Assembly (NCBI GenBank): GCA_031272345.1
Contig: JAISTZ010000159.1
Span: 1-18,998, forward strand
Reading direction: 5' to 3'
Source: Spirochaetaceae bacterium
GTDB lineage: Bacteria; Spirochaetota; Spirochaetia; Treponematales; Treponemataceae
Length of the DNA: 18,998 nt
The first letter of the stretch is position 1; each line of letters opens with the position of its first letter. Made by a program: the position numbers and the translations under genes. Below, piece after piece: positions 1-7,382 of the stretch. Under the pieces are notes generated by a model. That model saw nothing but the letters and a program-made list of their open reading frames with translations. It was not told the origin of the DNA and searched no databases.

Positions 1-832
1 CACCAACCCCAACACCCTGGGGCTCTTCGACCCGAACATCCTGGAAATCACACAAATCGTCCACGACGCGGGGGGGCTCACCTACTACGACGGGGCCAAC
101 CTGAACGCCATCGTGGGCCTGGTGCGGCCCGGGGACATGGGGTTCGACGTGGTGCACCTGAACCTGCACAAGACCTTCTCCACCCCCCACGGGGCGGGGG
201 GGCCCGGGTGCGGGGCCGTGGGGTGCAAGGAACTTTTGGCGCCCTTCATGCCCGTGCCCGGGGTCAAACAGGGCAGGGACGGGCTCCTGGAGTTCGACTA
301 TGACCGCCCCGAAAGCATCGGCCGGGTGCGCTCCTTCTACGGGAATTTCCTGGTGGTGGTCCGGGCCCTCACCTATCTCCTCACCCTGGGAAAGGAGGGG
401 ATCCCCCAGGTGGCGGTGAACGCGGTGCTGAACGCCAACTACATGATGGAGCGGCTTAGGAGCAAGTACGACGTGGCCTGTCCGGGCCGGTGTATGCACG
501 AGTTCGTCCTCTCCCTGGAGGGCCTCAAGGCGGAGACCGGGGTGTCCGCCCTGGACGTGGCAAAGGCGCTCCAGGACCTGGGCTTCCACCCGCCCACCAT
601 GTACTTCCCCCTGATCGTGCACGAGGCCCTGATGATCGAACCCACGGAAACGGAGGCCCTGGAGACTCTGGACAGGGCCTGTGACGCCCTCCTTGGGCTC
701 TACGGCGAGGCAAAGGTTGACCCGCAAAAACTCAAGGCGGCGCCGGTCACCACGGTGATCGGCAGGCCCGACGAGGTCGCCGCCGCCAGGCAGCCCGTGG
801 TGCGCTGTCAATTCCCGTGTAAGGACGCCTGA
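1..832 (+). CDS. gcvPB: Glycine dehydrogenase (decarboxylating) subunit 2, 5' end outside the window
   Basis: C-terminal 276 residues of the PLP-dependent P-protein of the glycine cleavage system, which decarboxylates glycine and passes the aminomethyl group to the lipoyl arm of GcvH in the cytoplasm. The frame is open from base 2 to TGA at 830-832. Visible motifs are the cofactor region TYYDGANLNA followed by HLNLHKTFSTPHG; the lysine in LHKTF (codon 170-172) is the Schiff-base lysine by family comparison, and the glycine-rich GAGGPG loop follows. The C-terminus keeps EPTETE...LDRACDALL as in GcvPB. Subunit 2 of the split bacterial enzyme is normally about 480-500 aa, so roughly the first 200 residues lie upstream; a fused GcvP cannot be fully excluded from this part alone. 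The stop codon touches the GTG of the next gene. Confidence 0.93.
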   Translation, partial: TNPNTLGLFDPNILEITQIVHDAGGLTYYDGANLNAIVGLVRPGDMGFDVVHLNLHKTFSTPHGAGGPGCGAVGCKELLAPFMPVPGVKQGRDGLLEFDYDRPESIGRVRSFYGNFLVVVRALTYLLTLGKEGIPQVAVNAVLNANYMMERLRSKYDVACPGRCMHEFVLSLEGLKAETGVSALDVAKALQDLGFHPPTMYFPLIVHEALMIEPTETEALETLDRACDALLGLYGEAKVDPQKLKAAPVTTVIGRPDEVAAARQPVVRCQFPCKDA

Positions 833-2509
833 GTGGAAATAGCAGCCGTCGCTTTTTCATTGCTAGGCAGTCTCGGTTTCGTGCTCCACGGCATGAAGAT
901 GATGAGCGACGGCATCCAAAAGAGCGCTTCCACGAATTTGCGGCGGTTCCTGGCCATGATGACCGGGAACCGGGTGCTGGCGGTGCTCACGGGCACCCTG
1001 ATCACGGCCATAATCCAGTCCTCCAGCGCCACCACGGTGATGGTGGTGTCCTTTGTCGACGCGGGGCTCCTCACCCTGGAGCAGTCCATGGGGGTGATCT
1101 TCGGGGCCAACATCGGCACCACCGTTACCGCGTGGATCGTCTCCCTCTTCGGGTTCAAATTCAAGATAAGCCTCTTCGCGGTGCCCCTCTTCGGAGTCGG
1201 CTTCTTCGCCTCGGCCATCCGCCGGTCCAAGTGGAAGAACGCCGGGGAGGCCCTCATGGGGTTCGGGCTCCTCTTCCTGGGGCTCGACCTGCTCTCGTCG
1301 GCGATTCCCAAAATCACCGCCGACGACGTGGGATTTTTGACGGTCCTCTCGGGCCGGGGGGTGGTCAACATGATCGCCGGAATCGCCGCGGGTCTTGTCA
1401 TCACCCTGCTGATTCACTCCTCCGCCGCCACGGTGACCATCATCCTCACCATGGCGAACCAGGGGCTCCTCACCTGGGAATTTTCCGCGGCCATGGTCCT
1501 GGGGAGCAACATCGGCACCACCATCGACGCGGTGATGGCCTCCTTCGGGGTGCGGATAAACGCCAAGCGCGCGGCCTTCGTGCACGTGATGTTCAACGTG
1601 GCGGGCACGGTGATTGCGGCCTTCTTCTTCAGGCCCCTCCTGGCCCTGGTGGATGTTCTGACTCCCGGGGACATCGCGTCGTCGATCACCGCCCACATCG
1701 CCATGCTCCACACGGTGTTCAACGTGAGCTGCACGATTCTCTTCCTGCCCTTCACCAGTCAGATCGCCCGGCTCACGGAGAAAATCATCCCCCAAAAAGA
1801 AGCGCTCCCCCCGGACGTATACAAATTCGAATTCGTGGAGCCCGGCCCCCGGGGGAACGTGGAAGGCTATATCATGCGGGCGGAAAAAGAAATCGCCGAT
1901 ATGACCAAGGTGGCCACCCAGATGTTCCAGCGGATTCAAACCGGTCTGCGGAACAGGAACGCCGAGGGTATCGACGCAAAGTACATGGAGCTCTTCGACC
2001 GGGACGAGAACTACGCGGACTCCATGAAGATGGAAATTTCCCACTACCTGGTGCGGTGCCTCGAGCTGCCCATGACCGAGCGGCTCAAAACCAATGTGTC
2101 CGCCATGCTCAGAATCGTCACGGACCTGGAGGAGATGACCGACGAGTGCATGAGCGTGGCGATTCTCCTGCAAAAGAGTGTGGAAAAAAACATGGCCTTC
2201 AACCCCGAGGACATCGACAGTCTCATCCCCTACTCGGACCTGGCCCAGGATTTCCTGAACTTCATCAGCGAGAACATCAACAAGCGGCTCTCCCCGGAAC
2301 AGCTCGACCTGGCGGAGGAGCTGGAAGACCGGATCGACGACTTCCGGGAAAGCCTGCGGAAACGGGCCCGGCGCAGACTCGAGGAGGGCGCAAACGTGCG
2401 CTCGGAGCTGCTCTACATCGACCTGGTGCGGCACATCGAACGCATCGGCGACCGGGCCTTCAGCATTTCCGAGTCCCTGGCGGCCCAGCACGGCGGTGAA
2501 GCGCGGTAG
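833..2509 (+). CDS. Na/phosphate symporter family protein with C-terminal PhoU-like domain (NptA/PNaS type)
   Basis: A 558-aa inner-membrane protein. The two inverted Na/Pi-cotransporter repeats are plain: the first has QSSSATT followed by GANIGTT (about residues 63-101), the second HSSAATV followed by GSNIGTT (about residues 198-230). These QSS/NIGTT signatures are the substrate-binding repeats of the PNaS family. Residues up to about 310 are hydrophobic helices; from about 340 on the protein is charged and helical like PhoU, which in this family is fused as a cytoplasmic regulatory tail. Start is GTG 833, chosen because AAGGA (821-825) sits 7 nt upstream. It directly abuts the gcvPB stop (TGAGTG), so the two are probably translationally coupled. 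Function is inferred as sodium-driven phosphate uptake; another anion cannot be ruled out. Confidence 0.92.
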   Translation: MEIAAVAFSLLGSLGFVLHGMKMMSDGIQKSASTNLRRFLAMMTGNRVLAVLTGTLITAIIQSSSATTVMVVSFVDAGLLTLEQSMGVIFGANIGTTVTAWIVSLFGFKFKISLFAVPLFGVGFFASAIRRSKWKNAGEALMGFGLLFLGLDLLSSAIPKITADDVGFLTVLSGRGVVNMIAGIAAGLVITLLIHSSAATVTIILTMANQGLLTWEFSAAMVLGSNIGTTIDAVMASFGVRINAKRAAFVHVMFNVAGTVIAAFFFRPLLALVDVLTPGDIASSITAHIAMLHTVFNVSCTILFLPFTSQIARLTEKIIPQKEALPPDVYKFEFVEPGPRGNVEGYIMRAEKEIADMTKVATQMFQRIQTGLRNRNAEGIDAKYMELFDRDENYADSMKMEISHYLVRCLELPMTERLKTNVSAMLRIVTDLEEMTDECMSVAILLQKSVEKNMAFNPEDIDSLIPYSDLAQDFLNFISENINKRLSPEQLDLAEELEDRIDDFRESLRKRARRRLEEGANVRSELLYIDLVRHIERIGDRAFSISESLAAQHGGEAR

Positions 2510-2527
2510 ACCGGCGCGGCAATGGGG

Positions 2528-2653
2528 TTATATATTCCAATTCTCAAACAGAAGACCCGGAATATGCTGGTAATGGTCCACATTGTTAGTCACCAGGGTA
2601 TAGCCATTCTCGATACAGAAAACGATGTCAGAATCCAGGGCGTAGTCATTCAC
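2528..2653 (-). pseudogene. VapC-type PIN-domain toxin remnant with large in-frame internal deletion
   Basis: A 41-codon frame starts at GTG 2653, overlapping the antitoxin stop by 4 nt (GTGA), and ends at TAA 2528. Its first 11 residues (VNDYALDSDIV) look like the beta-1 strand of a PIN toxin with the first acidic residues. The next residues jump to a typical PIN C-terminus, CIENGYTLVTNN, then DHYQHIPGLLFENW. A full VapC is about 130 aa, so some 90 central residues, including most acidic catalytic positions, are missing while frame, start and stop survive. It cannot be an active nuclease. It is too short for usual gene callers and is likely to be missed. The PIN assignment rests on pattern memory, but both ends match that family in the right order beside a VapB-like gene. 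Confidence 0.75.
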
Positions 2654-2931
2654 AGTGGTAAATCCCGCTTGAAGTTAAGCCGCGGCGGCATATCGTCGCC
2701 GGGAAGCGGCGGCGCTGCGTCAATGGCTGCGAAGAATTTTTTCCAGGCGGCGTGGTTACGGGCGACTTCCCGCTTGCGTTCCTCTTCTGGAGAGAGCACG
2801 GCGGGAACCTTGTCCCGGAGTATGACAATGATTTCCACCCGCCCGGCGCTCACGGTTGCCGGCAGGGGTTCGTCCAGCCGCAAGAGGCGGCGGCTGGGGT
2901 CAACGACGGCGGTTTGCTGTATGGCGTTCAT
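2650..2931 (-). CDS. VapB-like antitoxin of a decayed toxin-antitoxin locus
   Basis: A 93-aa protein whose N-terminus (MNAIQQTAVVDPSRRLLRLDEPLP) resembles short antitoxins common in Treponema genomes, with a beta-strand-rich DNA-binding start. It is followed by a charged linker (PEEERKREVARNHAAWKKFF) and a Pro-rich tail (AAPPLPGDDMPPRL) of the kind that wraps the toxin. It begins 9 nt after the recX stop with no strong Shine-Dalgarno site, so it may be read as the tail of the ribosomal protein/recX transcript. Its TGA overlaps the GTG of the VapC remnant, the usual antitoxin-toxin coupling. With the toxin deleted it has no local partner; it could neutralise a toxin elsewhere or simply be decaying. 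Antitoxin identity is inferred from length, layout and sequence style. Confidence 0.7.
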   Translation of the reverse strand: MNAIQQTAVVDPSRRLLRLDEPLPATVSAGRVEIIVILRDKVPAVLSPEEERKREVARNHAAWKKFFAAIDAAPPLPGDDMPPRLNFKRDLPL

Positions 2932-2940
2932 ACCATCAGC

Positions 2941-3543
2941 TTATGACCACAGGGATGATTCGTCAAGCCCGGCGGCGGGACCGGTGTCCCTTAGGGTCCT
3001 GCGGATGAGCCGGGGATCGAAGCCCAGCCGGAGGAGCCTCCGGGCGGCCCGATCCGGGGTCAGCCCCTGTTTCACTGCCCTGGCGGACTCGGCCCGGCAG
3101 GCTTCTGCTTCGTCATGGGCGGAGAAAAATTCATCCAGGGCGGCGGCGGCGGTTTCCCTGGGGATGCCCCGCTTGGCGAGCTCCCCCTCCAGACGCCTCC
3201 GCCCCTCGACTTTTTTGAGACCCCGCTCGGAAAGCCATGCCCGGGCATACCGGGCGTCCGAGAGGCGGCCCGATGCTTCCAGATAATCCAGGGCCTGGGA
3301 AGCGGCGGCGGGGTCGTGGTGTTTTTTGAGGAGCTTCCGGCAGAGCAGGAGGCGGCTGTGTTCGCTCCGCGCAAGCAGCGCCAGGGCCGCGCGCTCGGCC
3401 AGGTAGGACCTGGAGGCCCCCAGGAGCCGCTCCGCATCCGCCGGGGAGATCTCCGCCCCCTCCCGGGGGAGGGCGGAATCCCCCCCGCCGAGGTAGTCCG
3501 GGCGGACAAAAAAAGACTCGCCGGTTTCGGCCCGTGCCTGCAC
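2941..3543 (-). CDS. recX: RecX-family regulatory protein, start uncertain
   Basis: RecX binds RecA and limits growth of RecA filaments. The RecX repeats are visible: ARYARAWLSERGLKKVEGRRRLEGELAKRGI is the second three-helix unit in form, preceded by ERAALALLARSEHSRLLLCRKLLKKH and followed by RAARRLLRLGFDPRLIRRTL. GTG 3543 gives 200 aa, a normal RecX length. An AAGGAGG box (3559-3565) lies 15 nt upstream of this GTG, longer than usual. The reading frame continues upstream with plausible RecX-like sequence (ITITGIRRLPDGC) but has no ATG, GTG or TTG until 3717, deep inside rpsI. The true start may therefore be a rare codon (ATC 3582, ATA 3567), GTG 3543, or depend on coupling to rpsI, whose TAG is at 3593. 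It follows rpsI and precedes the antitoxin by 9 nt, apparently one transcript. Confidence 0.85.
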   Translation of the reverse strand: MQARAETGESFFVRPDYLGGGDSALPREGAEISPADAERLLGASRSYLAERAALALLARSEHSRLLLCRKLLKKHHDPAAASQALDYLEASGRLSDARYARAWLSERGLKKVEGRRRLEGELAKRGIPRETAAAALDEFFSAHDEAEACRAESARAVKQGLTPDRAARRLLRLGFDPRLIRRTLRDTGPAAGLDESSLWS

Positions 3544-3592
3544 ACAGCCGTCCGGGAGCCTCCTTATGCCGGTGATGGTGATCGGGGGCCGC

Positions 3593-3985
3593 CTAGCGCT
3601 TGCTGAACTGGAACCGCCTGCGGGCGCCCCGCTGGCCGTATTTCTTGCGCTCCACCATGCGGGAATCCCTCGTGAGGTAGCCGTTTGCCTTGAGGGAGGG
3701 GTAGTTGCTTTGGTCAACCTGGATGAGAGCCCTGGCCAGACCGTGGAGACAGGCCCCTGCCTGGCCGCTGGTTCCCCCGCCGGTTACGTTGATGAGGATG
3801 TCGAATTTGTTTTCGTTGGAGGTGACCATGAGGGGCAGCCGCACAACCCTGGCCTGCTCAGAGGTGGCGAAGTAGGTGTTGATGTCCCTGCCGTTGATGG
3901 TTATCTTGCCCGAGCCTTCCCTGAGGAACACCCTGGCCACCGCCGTCTTCCGCCTACCCGTTCCAATGGCAATATTTTTTTCCAT
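3593..3985 (-). CDS. rpsI: 30S ribosomal protein S9
   Basis: A 130-aa protein of normal length. It has the S9 start IAIGTGRRKTAVARVFLREGSGKITINGRDI and the invariant C-terminus RRRFQFSKR, whose terminal Lys-Arg reaches the P-site tRNA in the ribosome. The ATG at 3985 follows GGGAG about 10 nt upstream. It lies 12 nt after rplM, with the rplM TAG just upstream of the GGGAG box, the usual L13-S9 operon with coupled translation. Confidence 0.98.
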   Translation of the reverse strand: MEKNIAIGTGRRKTAVARVFLREGSGKITINGRDINTYFATSEQARVVRLPLMVTSNENKFDILINVTGGGTSGQAGACLHGLARALIQVDQSNYPSLKANGYLTRDSRMVERKKYGQRGARRRFQFSKR

Positions 3986-3997
3986 CTGTATTACTCC

Positions 3998-4426
3998 CTA
4001 TAGTTCCAGCGCCCTGGGACTCTGCGCTCCGTGGGGATGCGAAGGCCCGGCGTAGATCTTTACGTTTTTAAGCAGCTTGCGCCCCAGGTGACCCTTGGGC
4101 AGCATACCCTTTATGGCGATTCTGAGGGGGTCCTCCGGGTGGCGCTTGATGAGCTTTTCAAAGGAGATTGACCTGAGACCGCCGACGAAGCCCGTGTAGT
4201 GGTGATAGATCTTGTCGCTGGCCTTGTTGCCCGTAACCGCCACCTTGTCCGCGTTTACGATGACGATGTAGTCGCCCATCTCCTGGTGGGGAGCGAAGGA
4301 CACCTTGTGCTTGCCCCGGAGCATGTACGCAACCTTGGCGGCCACCCGCCCCAGGGGTTTTTCCGCCGCATCGAGCACGTACCAGTCCCGGACAGCGTCT
4401 TTTTCGTTTATAAAAATCGTTTTCAT
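3998..4426 (-). CDS. rplM: 50S ribosomal protein L13
   Basis: A 142-aa protein of normal family length, an early-assembling 23S rRNA-binding protein. Signatures: WYVLDAAEKPLGRVAAKVAYMLRGK, the GDYIVIVNADKVAVTGNK core, HYTGFVGGL, and IAIKGMLPKGHLGRKLLKNVKIYAG near the C-terminus. The ATG at 4426 has AAAAGG 7 nt upstream. It is the first gene of rplM-rpsI-recX and has its own promoter (4461-4489) in the 65-bp gap after the LacI-type gene. A short hairpin sits at the predicted 5' end of the mRNA. Confidence 0.98.
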   Translation of the reverse strand: MKTIFINEKDAVRDWYVLDAAEKPLGRVAAKVAYMLRGKHKVSFAPHQEMGDYIVIVNADKVAVTGNKASDKIYHHYTGFVGGLRSISFEKLIKRHPEDPLRIAIKGMLPKGHLGRKLLKNVKIYAGPSHPHGAQSPRALEL

Positions 4427-4440
4427 CCTGTTACCTTTTG

Positions 4441-4453
4441 CCTACCGAGTAGG
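4441..4453 (-). promoter_or_regulatory. Hairpin at the 5' end of the rplM leader
   Basis: On the minus strand CCTAC-TCG-GTAGG forms a 5-bp stem with a 3-nt loop. It begins about 8 nt after the -10 box, so at or next to the predicted transcription start, and ends just before the AAAAGG ribosome-binding site. It could protect the 5' end or bind L13 for feedback; L13 leaders are known in Bacilli, but I see no sequence proof of that here. Confidence 0.45.
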
Positions 4454-4460
4454 AACAATA

Positions 4461-4489
4461 ATTCTAGCGGAAAAATCGAAGCGAGTCAA
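4461..4489 (-). promoter_or_regulatory. Sigma-70 promoter of the rplM-rpsI operon
   Basis: Minus strand TTGACT (4484-4489), 17-bp spacer, TAGAAT (4461-4466). Predicted transcription start near 4453-4454 gives a leader of about 28 nt that contains the hairpin and the ribosome-binding site. Confidence 0.82.
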
Positions 4490-4491
4490 GC

Positions 4492-5517
4492 TCAGGGCGA
4501 ATTTTTTTGCTTTTTTTTGGGCTCCGGCCGGGCCGTGGACTCCCGCACCACCAGCCTGTGGGGGACGACCCCCTTGCCCGGCAGGTCCGTGCCGGGCCGG
4601 GTGATTCTGTGGTGGATGAAGAAGGCCGCCTCGGCGCCCATCTCCGGAATCGGCTGCTTTATGGTGGTGAGCCTGGGGCACAGATATTCGGACGCTTCGA
4701 TGTCGTCGAAACCCACCACGGACACGTCCCCGGGCACCCGGATCCCCGCGTCCCGGAGGCCCCGGATCGCCCCCATGGCGAGCTCGTCGGTGATGGCGAA
4801 GACCGCCGTGAAGTCCCTGGTGCGGGAGAGGAGGGCCTCCGCGGCCCGGAGACCCGATTCCGCGGAAAAGAGCTCCGACGGGGCAATCCGCCCCCGGTCC
4901 GCCCGGAGTCCCGCCTCTTCCAGGGCCTGGAAGTAGCCCTGGGTCCGCTTGACCGCCCAGGAGAATCCCCCCGCGTAGATCAGGGCGATTTTTTTGTGCC
5001 CCAGGCCGATCAGGTGGGCCACCGCGTCCCTGGCGGCCCGCTCGTCGTCAACGTGGATGCAGGGAATCACCCCGGAGGACACCGTGCACGCCACCGCGGG
5101 GATCTTCTCCGCCGCGAGATACTCCGCCACCTGGGGCAGCTTCATCTCCTGGAGGAGGATGATACCGTCCAGGCTTTCGGCCTTGATCTTGTTGAGACAT
5201 TCCCCGTCCCCGGAGCCGTCCAGGGCGGCAAAAAAAATCAGGATGTGGTAGCCGAAGGTCTCCAGGTGGCGCTCGATCACCGAGATGAGCTGCCGCTGGA
5301 ACATGTTGAACAGGTCGGGAATCACGATGCCCACGGTGAAACTCCGCTTGAGCACCATGCTCCGGGCGGCCTTGTTGGGCACGTACCCGGTCTCTTCGAT
5401 GAGCTTGAGAATCCTGGAGCGCTTTTCCGGATTCACGTATTTTTTGCCGTTCACGACCCTGGAGACCGTTGAGGGCGACATGCCCGCTTTTTTTGCGATG
5501 TCTTTGATGTTGACCAT
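4492..5517 (-). CDS. LacI-family transcriptional regulator
   Basis: A 341-aa protein with the complete LacI architecture. Residues 1-46 hold the helix-turn-helix (NIKDIAKKAGMSPSTVSRVVNG) and the hinge region (GYVPNKAARSM). A periplasmic-binding-protein-like effector domain follows, including VGIVIPDLFNMF, IHVDDERAARDAVAHLIGLGHKKIA, FAITDELAMGAIRGLRDAGIRVPGDVSVVGFDDIE and LTTIKQPIPEMG. The C-terminus is a short basic tail (PEPKKKQKN). The inducer is unknown; sugars are usual for the family. Its ATG lies 6 nt after the pheT stop, so it is probably cotranscribed with pheT, which is odd because no sugar transport or catabolic gene is adjacent. The alpha-galactosidase gene is about 11 kb away, and I saw no convincing LacI-type operator. 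Confidence 0.95.
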   Translation of the reverse strand: MVNIKDIAKKAGMSPSTVSRVVNGKKYVNPEKRSRILKLIEETGYVPNKAARSMVLKRSFTVGIVIPDLFNMFQRQLISVIERHLETFGYHILIFFAALDGSGDGECLNKIKAESLDGIILLQEMKLPQVAEYLAAEKIPAVACTVSSGVIPCIHVDDERAARDAVAHLIGLGHKKIALIYAGGFSWAVKRTQGYFQALEEAGLRADRGRIAPSELFSAESGLRAAEALLSRTRDFTAVFAITDELAMGAIRGLRDAGIRVPGDVSVVGFDDIEASEYLCPRLTTIKQPIPEMGAEAAFFIHHRITRPGTDLPGKGVVPHRLVVRESTARPEPKKKQKNSP

Positions 5518-5523
5518 GGGGTC

Positions 5524-7281
5524 TCATGCCTCCATGAGGGCCTCCAGGTTGATTTCCCCCGCCGCGCAGGGGGTGGTGACGGCCCAGTTTTCCAGCACCT
5601 GGGGGTGCACTTCCCCGAACACACCGGCCCCCTTGCCCCGGATGAGCACCTCCGCCTGCCTGCCGGGGATGAATCTGCTGTCCGAGGACTCCCGCACAAC
5701 GTATTCGTGCCCAAGGAAATAGAGCAGGGCCGCGACTTCGCCCGCCGCCTCGTTGAAGTTGGCCCCCCCGGAAGCGATGAGGAATCCCAGGCTCTGAATC
5801 GTCCGTGTGCCGGTGACGTCCCCCGGGTCGAGGAAGGCGACCTTGCCGGTCTCGAAAATCCTGTGGGGGTAGGCCGCGTTCCCGGACCCGGCCTCAGACG
5901 CCAGGAGGGACGGGATGATCGAGGGCCGCACGAACTGGTAGTTCTCGCTCATGGGGTTGGCGATTTCTATTACCCCGGCGGCGTCGGCCCCCATGTTGTC
6001 GATGAAGTCCCTCTTTGACCCCAGGTAGTTGAAGATGAATTCCTGGTAGCCCATGCCCGTCATGAGGGCCTTGACCTTGCGGCTGAACAGGGTGACCGGG
6101 GTGAGCCGCCCGATGGTGAAGTCCCTGGGTTTTTCCGGGGGGAATTTTTCCAGGGTCATGCCCACCATGACGTCCTCGATGGCGTCGACCTGGTGGAGAA
6201 AGTCGTTGCGGTAGGGGGGGGGCTTGAGGGTGATGACGGCGGAGTCCCCGGTTCCGGCGATTCCCGTGACGGTGTTCCCCATGCGCTCCAGGGCACGGCG
6301 GGCCTCGTCCGGGGAAAGGCTGCTCCCCAGGAGGCGGTTCATGGCCCCGACGCCCATGTCCAGGGGCTGCTGGAAGTAGAAGGGCACACAGATGTCCCTC
6401 CCGAAGCCCGTGTCGTAGGGGTGGCGGACCATGCAGGGGAGGATGTCATACCCCGCGTCCGCGAAGTCGCAGGCCACGATGTTGGTCGCCAGGAGCAGGG
6501 AGGGCATGTCCGTGCCGGTCATCTCCACCAGGAGGTCCGAGTCCCCCACCTTGACCGCCCCCAGGGTGGCGCTGTTGATGATCGGCGCCATGGAGAGGAC
6601 CTCGTCCCTGTCGTCCGTAAGGAGGGGGAACCTGGGCTTGTCCGCGATGATCCAGCCGTATTCCCGGCCCTTGGGGTGGTCCGAGAGAATTTGGCGGCAG
6701 GTCATGGGGGACTCACACTGGAGGGGGACGAAGCTCGTCCTGTCCGGGTCCACGGATTTGTAGTGCACGGGCCACTTGATGAGGCTCGACCGGTAGATGC
6801 CCATGGAGATGGACTTGCGCTTTCTGCCGTAGTTCCAGCACAGCTTCTCCTGGGTTTGGATGATGTCCAGGAGCATGGGCTCGTCGATGGACTTGCCCGA
6901 AATGACGAAGGCCGTCATGAAGGGGCGGATGTCCCTGAGGCCCTCATCCACCGTGACGAGCCGGCTGCCGCTCTCCCGGAGCTTGCCGGGGTACGAAAGC
7001 AGGGGGCCGAAGTCCCGCTGTTTCCCTGTCCGGTGGAGCCGGAGCAGCCGGGCCAGTCCCGCGGTGGACCAGAGGTCGGGCCGGTTTGTGTCGTTCAGCT
7101 CGATCTTAATCGTGCGCTCCCCCTGGGGGAGGGATTCGTCGCTCTTTTCGTCCAGCTCGGCCTTGGCGTAGACCAGCCGTTCCTCCAGGGCCTCCCAGGC
7201 GGGGGCGTCCGCGTTGTCCTTTGGTTCCGCCTCCCCCAGGAGTTGAAAAAAGAGCTTTTGGTTGACTTCAATCTTTGGCAT
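5524..7281 (-). CDS. pheT: Phenylalanyl-tRNA synthetase beta subunit, short archaeal type
   Basis: A 585-aa beta subunit of the (alpha-beta)2 PheRS that charges tRNA-Phe; the alpha subunit is not in the window. ATG 7281 was chosen because GGAG lies about 8 nt upstream and the family begins MPKIEV; the in-frame extension to 7398 runs through the palindromes and is rejected. Visible parts: the B1 start MPKIEVNQKLFFQLLG, ELNDTNRPDLWSTAGLARLLR, the B3/B4 editing core around TDDRDEVLSMAPIINS, B5 PPYRNDFLHQVDAIEDV, and a synthetase-like C-terminus (EFIFNYLGSKRDF, NPMSENYQFVRPSIIPSLL, GEVHPQVLENW). Bacterial PheT is about 790-800 aa with an N-terminal EMAP-like domain and a C-terminal FDX-ACB domain; both are absent, as in archaea. 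Archaeal-type PheRS in spirochaetes is established knowledge, attributed to ancient transfer. Confidence 0.95.
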   Translation of the reverse strand: MPKIEVNQKLFFQLLGEAEPKDNADAPAWEALEERLVYAKAELDEKSDESLPQGERTIKIELNDTNRPDLWSTAGLARLLRLHRTGKQRDFGPLLSYPGKLRESGSRLVTVDEGLRDIRPFMTAFVISGKSIDEPMLLDIIQTQEKLCWNYGRKRKSISMGIYRSSLIKWPVHYKSVDPDRTSFVPLQCESPMTCRQILSDHPKGREYGWIIADKPRFPLLTDDRDEVLSMAPIINSATLGAVKVGDSDLLVEMTGTDMPSLLLATNIVACDFADAGYDILPCMVRHPYDTGFGRDICVPFYFQQPLDMGVGAMNRLLGSSLSPDEARRALERMGNTVTGIAGTGDSAVITLKPPPYRNDFLHQVDAIEDVMVGMTLEKFPPEKPRDFTIGRLTPVTLFSRKVKALMTGMGYQEFIFNYLGSKRDFIDNMGADAAGVIEIANPMSENYQFVRPSIIPSLLASEAGSGNAAYPHRIFETGKVAFLDPGDVTGTRTIQSLGFLIASGGANFNEAAGEVAALLYFLGHEYVVRESSDSRFIPGRQAEVLIRGKGAGVFGEVHPQVLENWAVTTPCAAGEINLEALMEA

Positions 7282-7299
7282 AGGGTATCTCCAGGAACC

Positions 7300-7328
7300 A
7301 GGATAGCGGAAAAGGGGGGGCGTGTAAA
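7300..7328 (-). promoter_or_regulatory. Candidate promoter of pheT
   Basis: Minus strand TTTACA (7323-7328), 17-bp spacer containing a run of seven C, TATCCT (7300-7305). Predicted start near 7292-7293, giving a leader of about 12 nt that still contains the GGAG ribosome-binding site. It lies between pheT and the palindromes, so they stay outside the transcript. Confidence 0.6.
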
Positions 7329-7340
7329 GGGGCTGGGGGC

Positions 7341-7368
7341 TGGTGCCAGGCGCATGCGCCTGGCACCA
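7341..7368. repeat. 28-bp perfect palindrome (REP-like copy 1)
   Basis: Left arm TGGTGCCAGGCGCA is followed directly by its exact complement. It differs from copy 2 in the shared 26-bp core by two symmetric changes (G to A and the matching C to T), so base pairing is kept. It lies intergenically upstream of pheT. Confidence 0.9.
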
Positions 7369-7382
7369 ACACGGCGTCATCC

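Noticed and set aside
863..2499. Long frames antisense to (542 aa) or overlapping in another frame (455 aa) the Na/phosphate symporter
   Set aside because: His/Gly/Arg-rich shadows caused by high GC; the symporter frame carries the transporter signatures.
2522..3286. 254-aa plus-strand frame
   Set aside because: It lies antisense to the VapC remnant, the antitoxin and recX, which have family motifs; its own Arg/Ser-rich sequence has none.
4507..5472. 321-aa plus-strand frame
   Set aside because: Antisense shadow of the LacI regulator, with His/Asp/Gly-rich composition.
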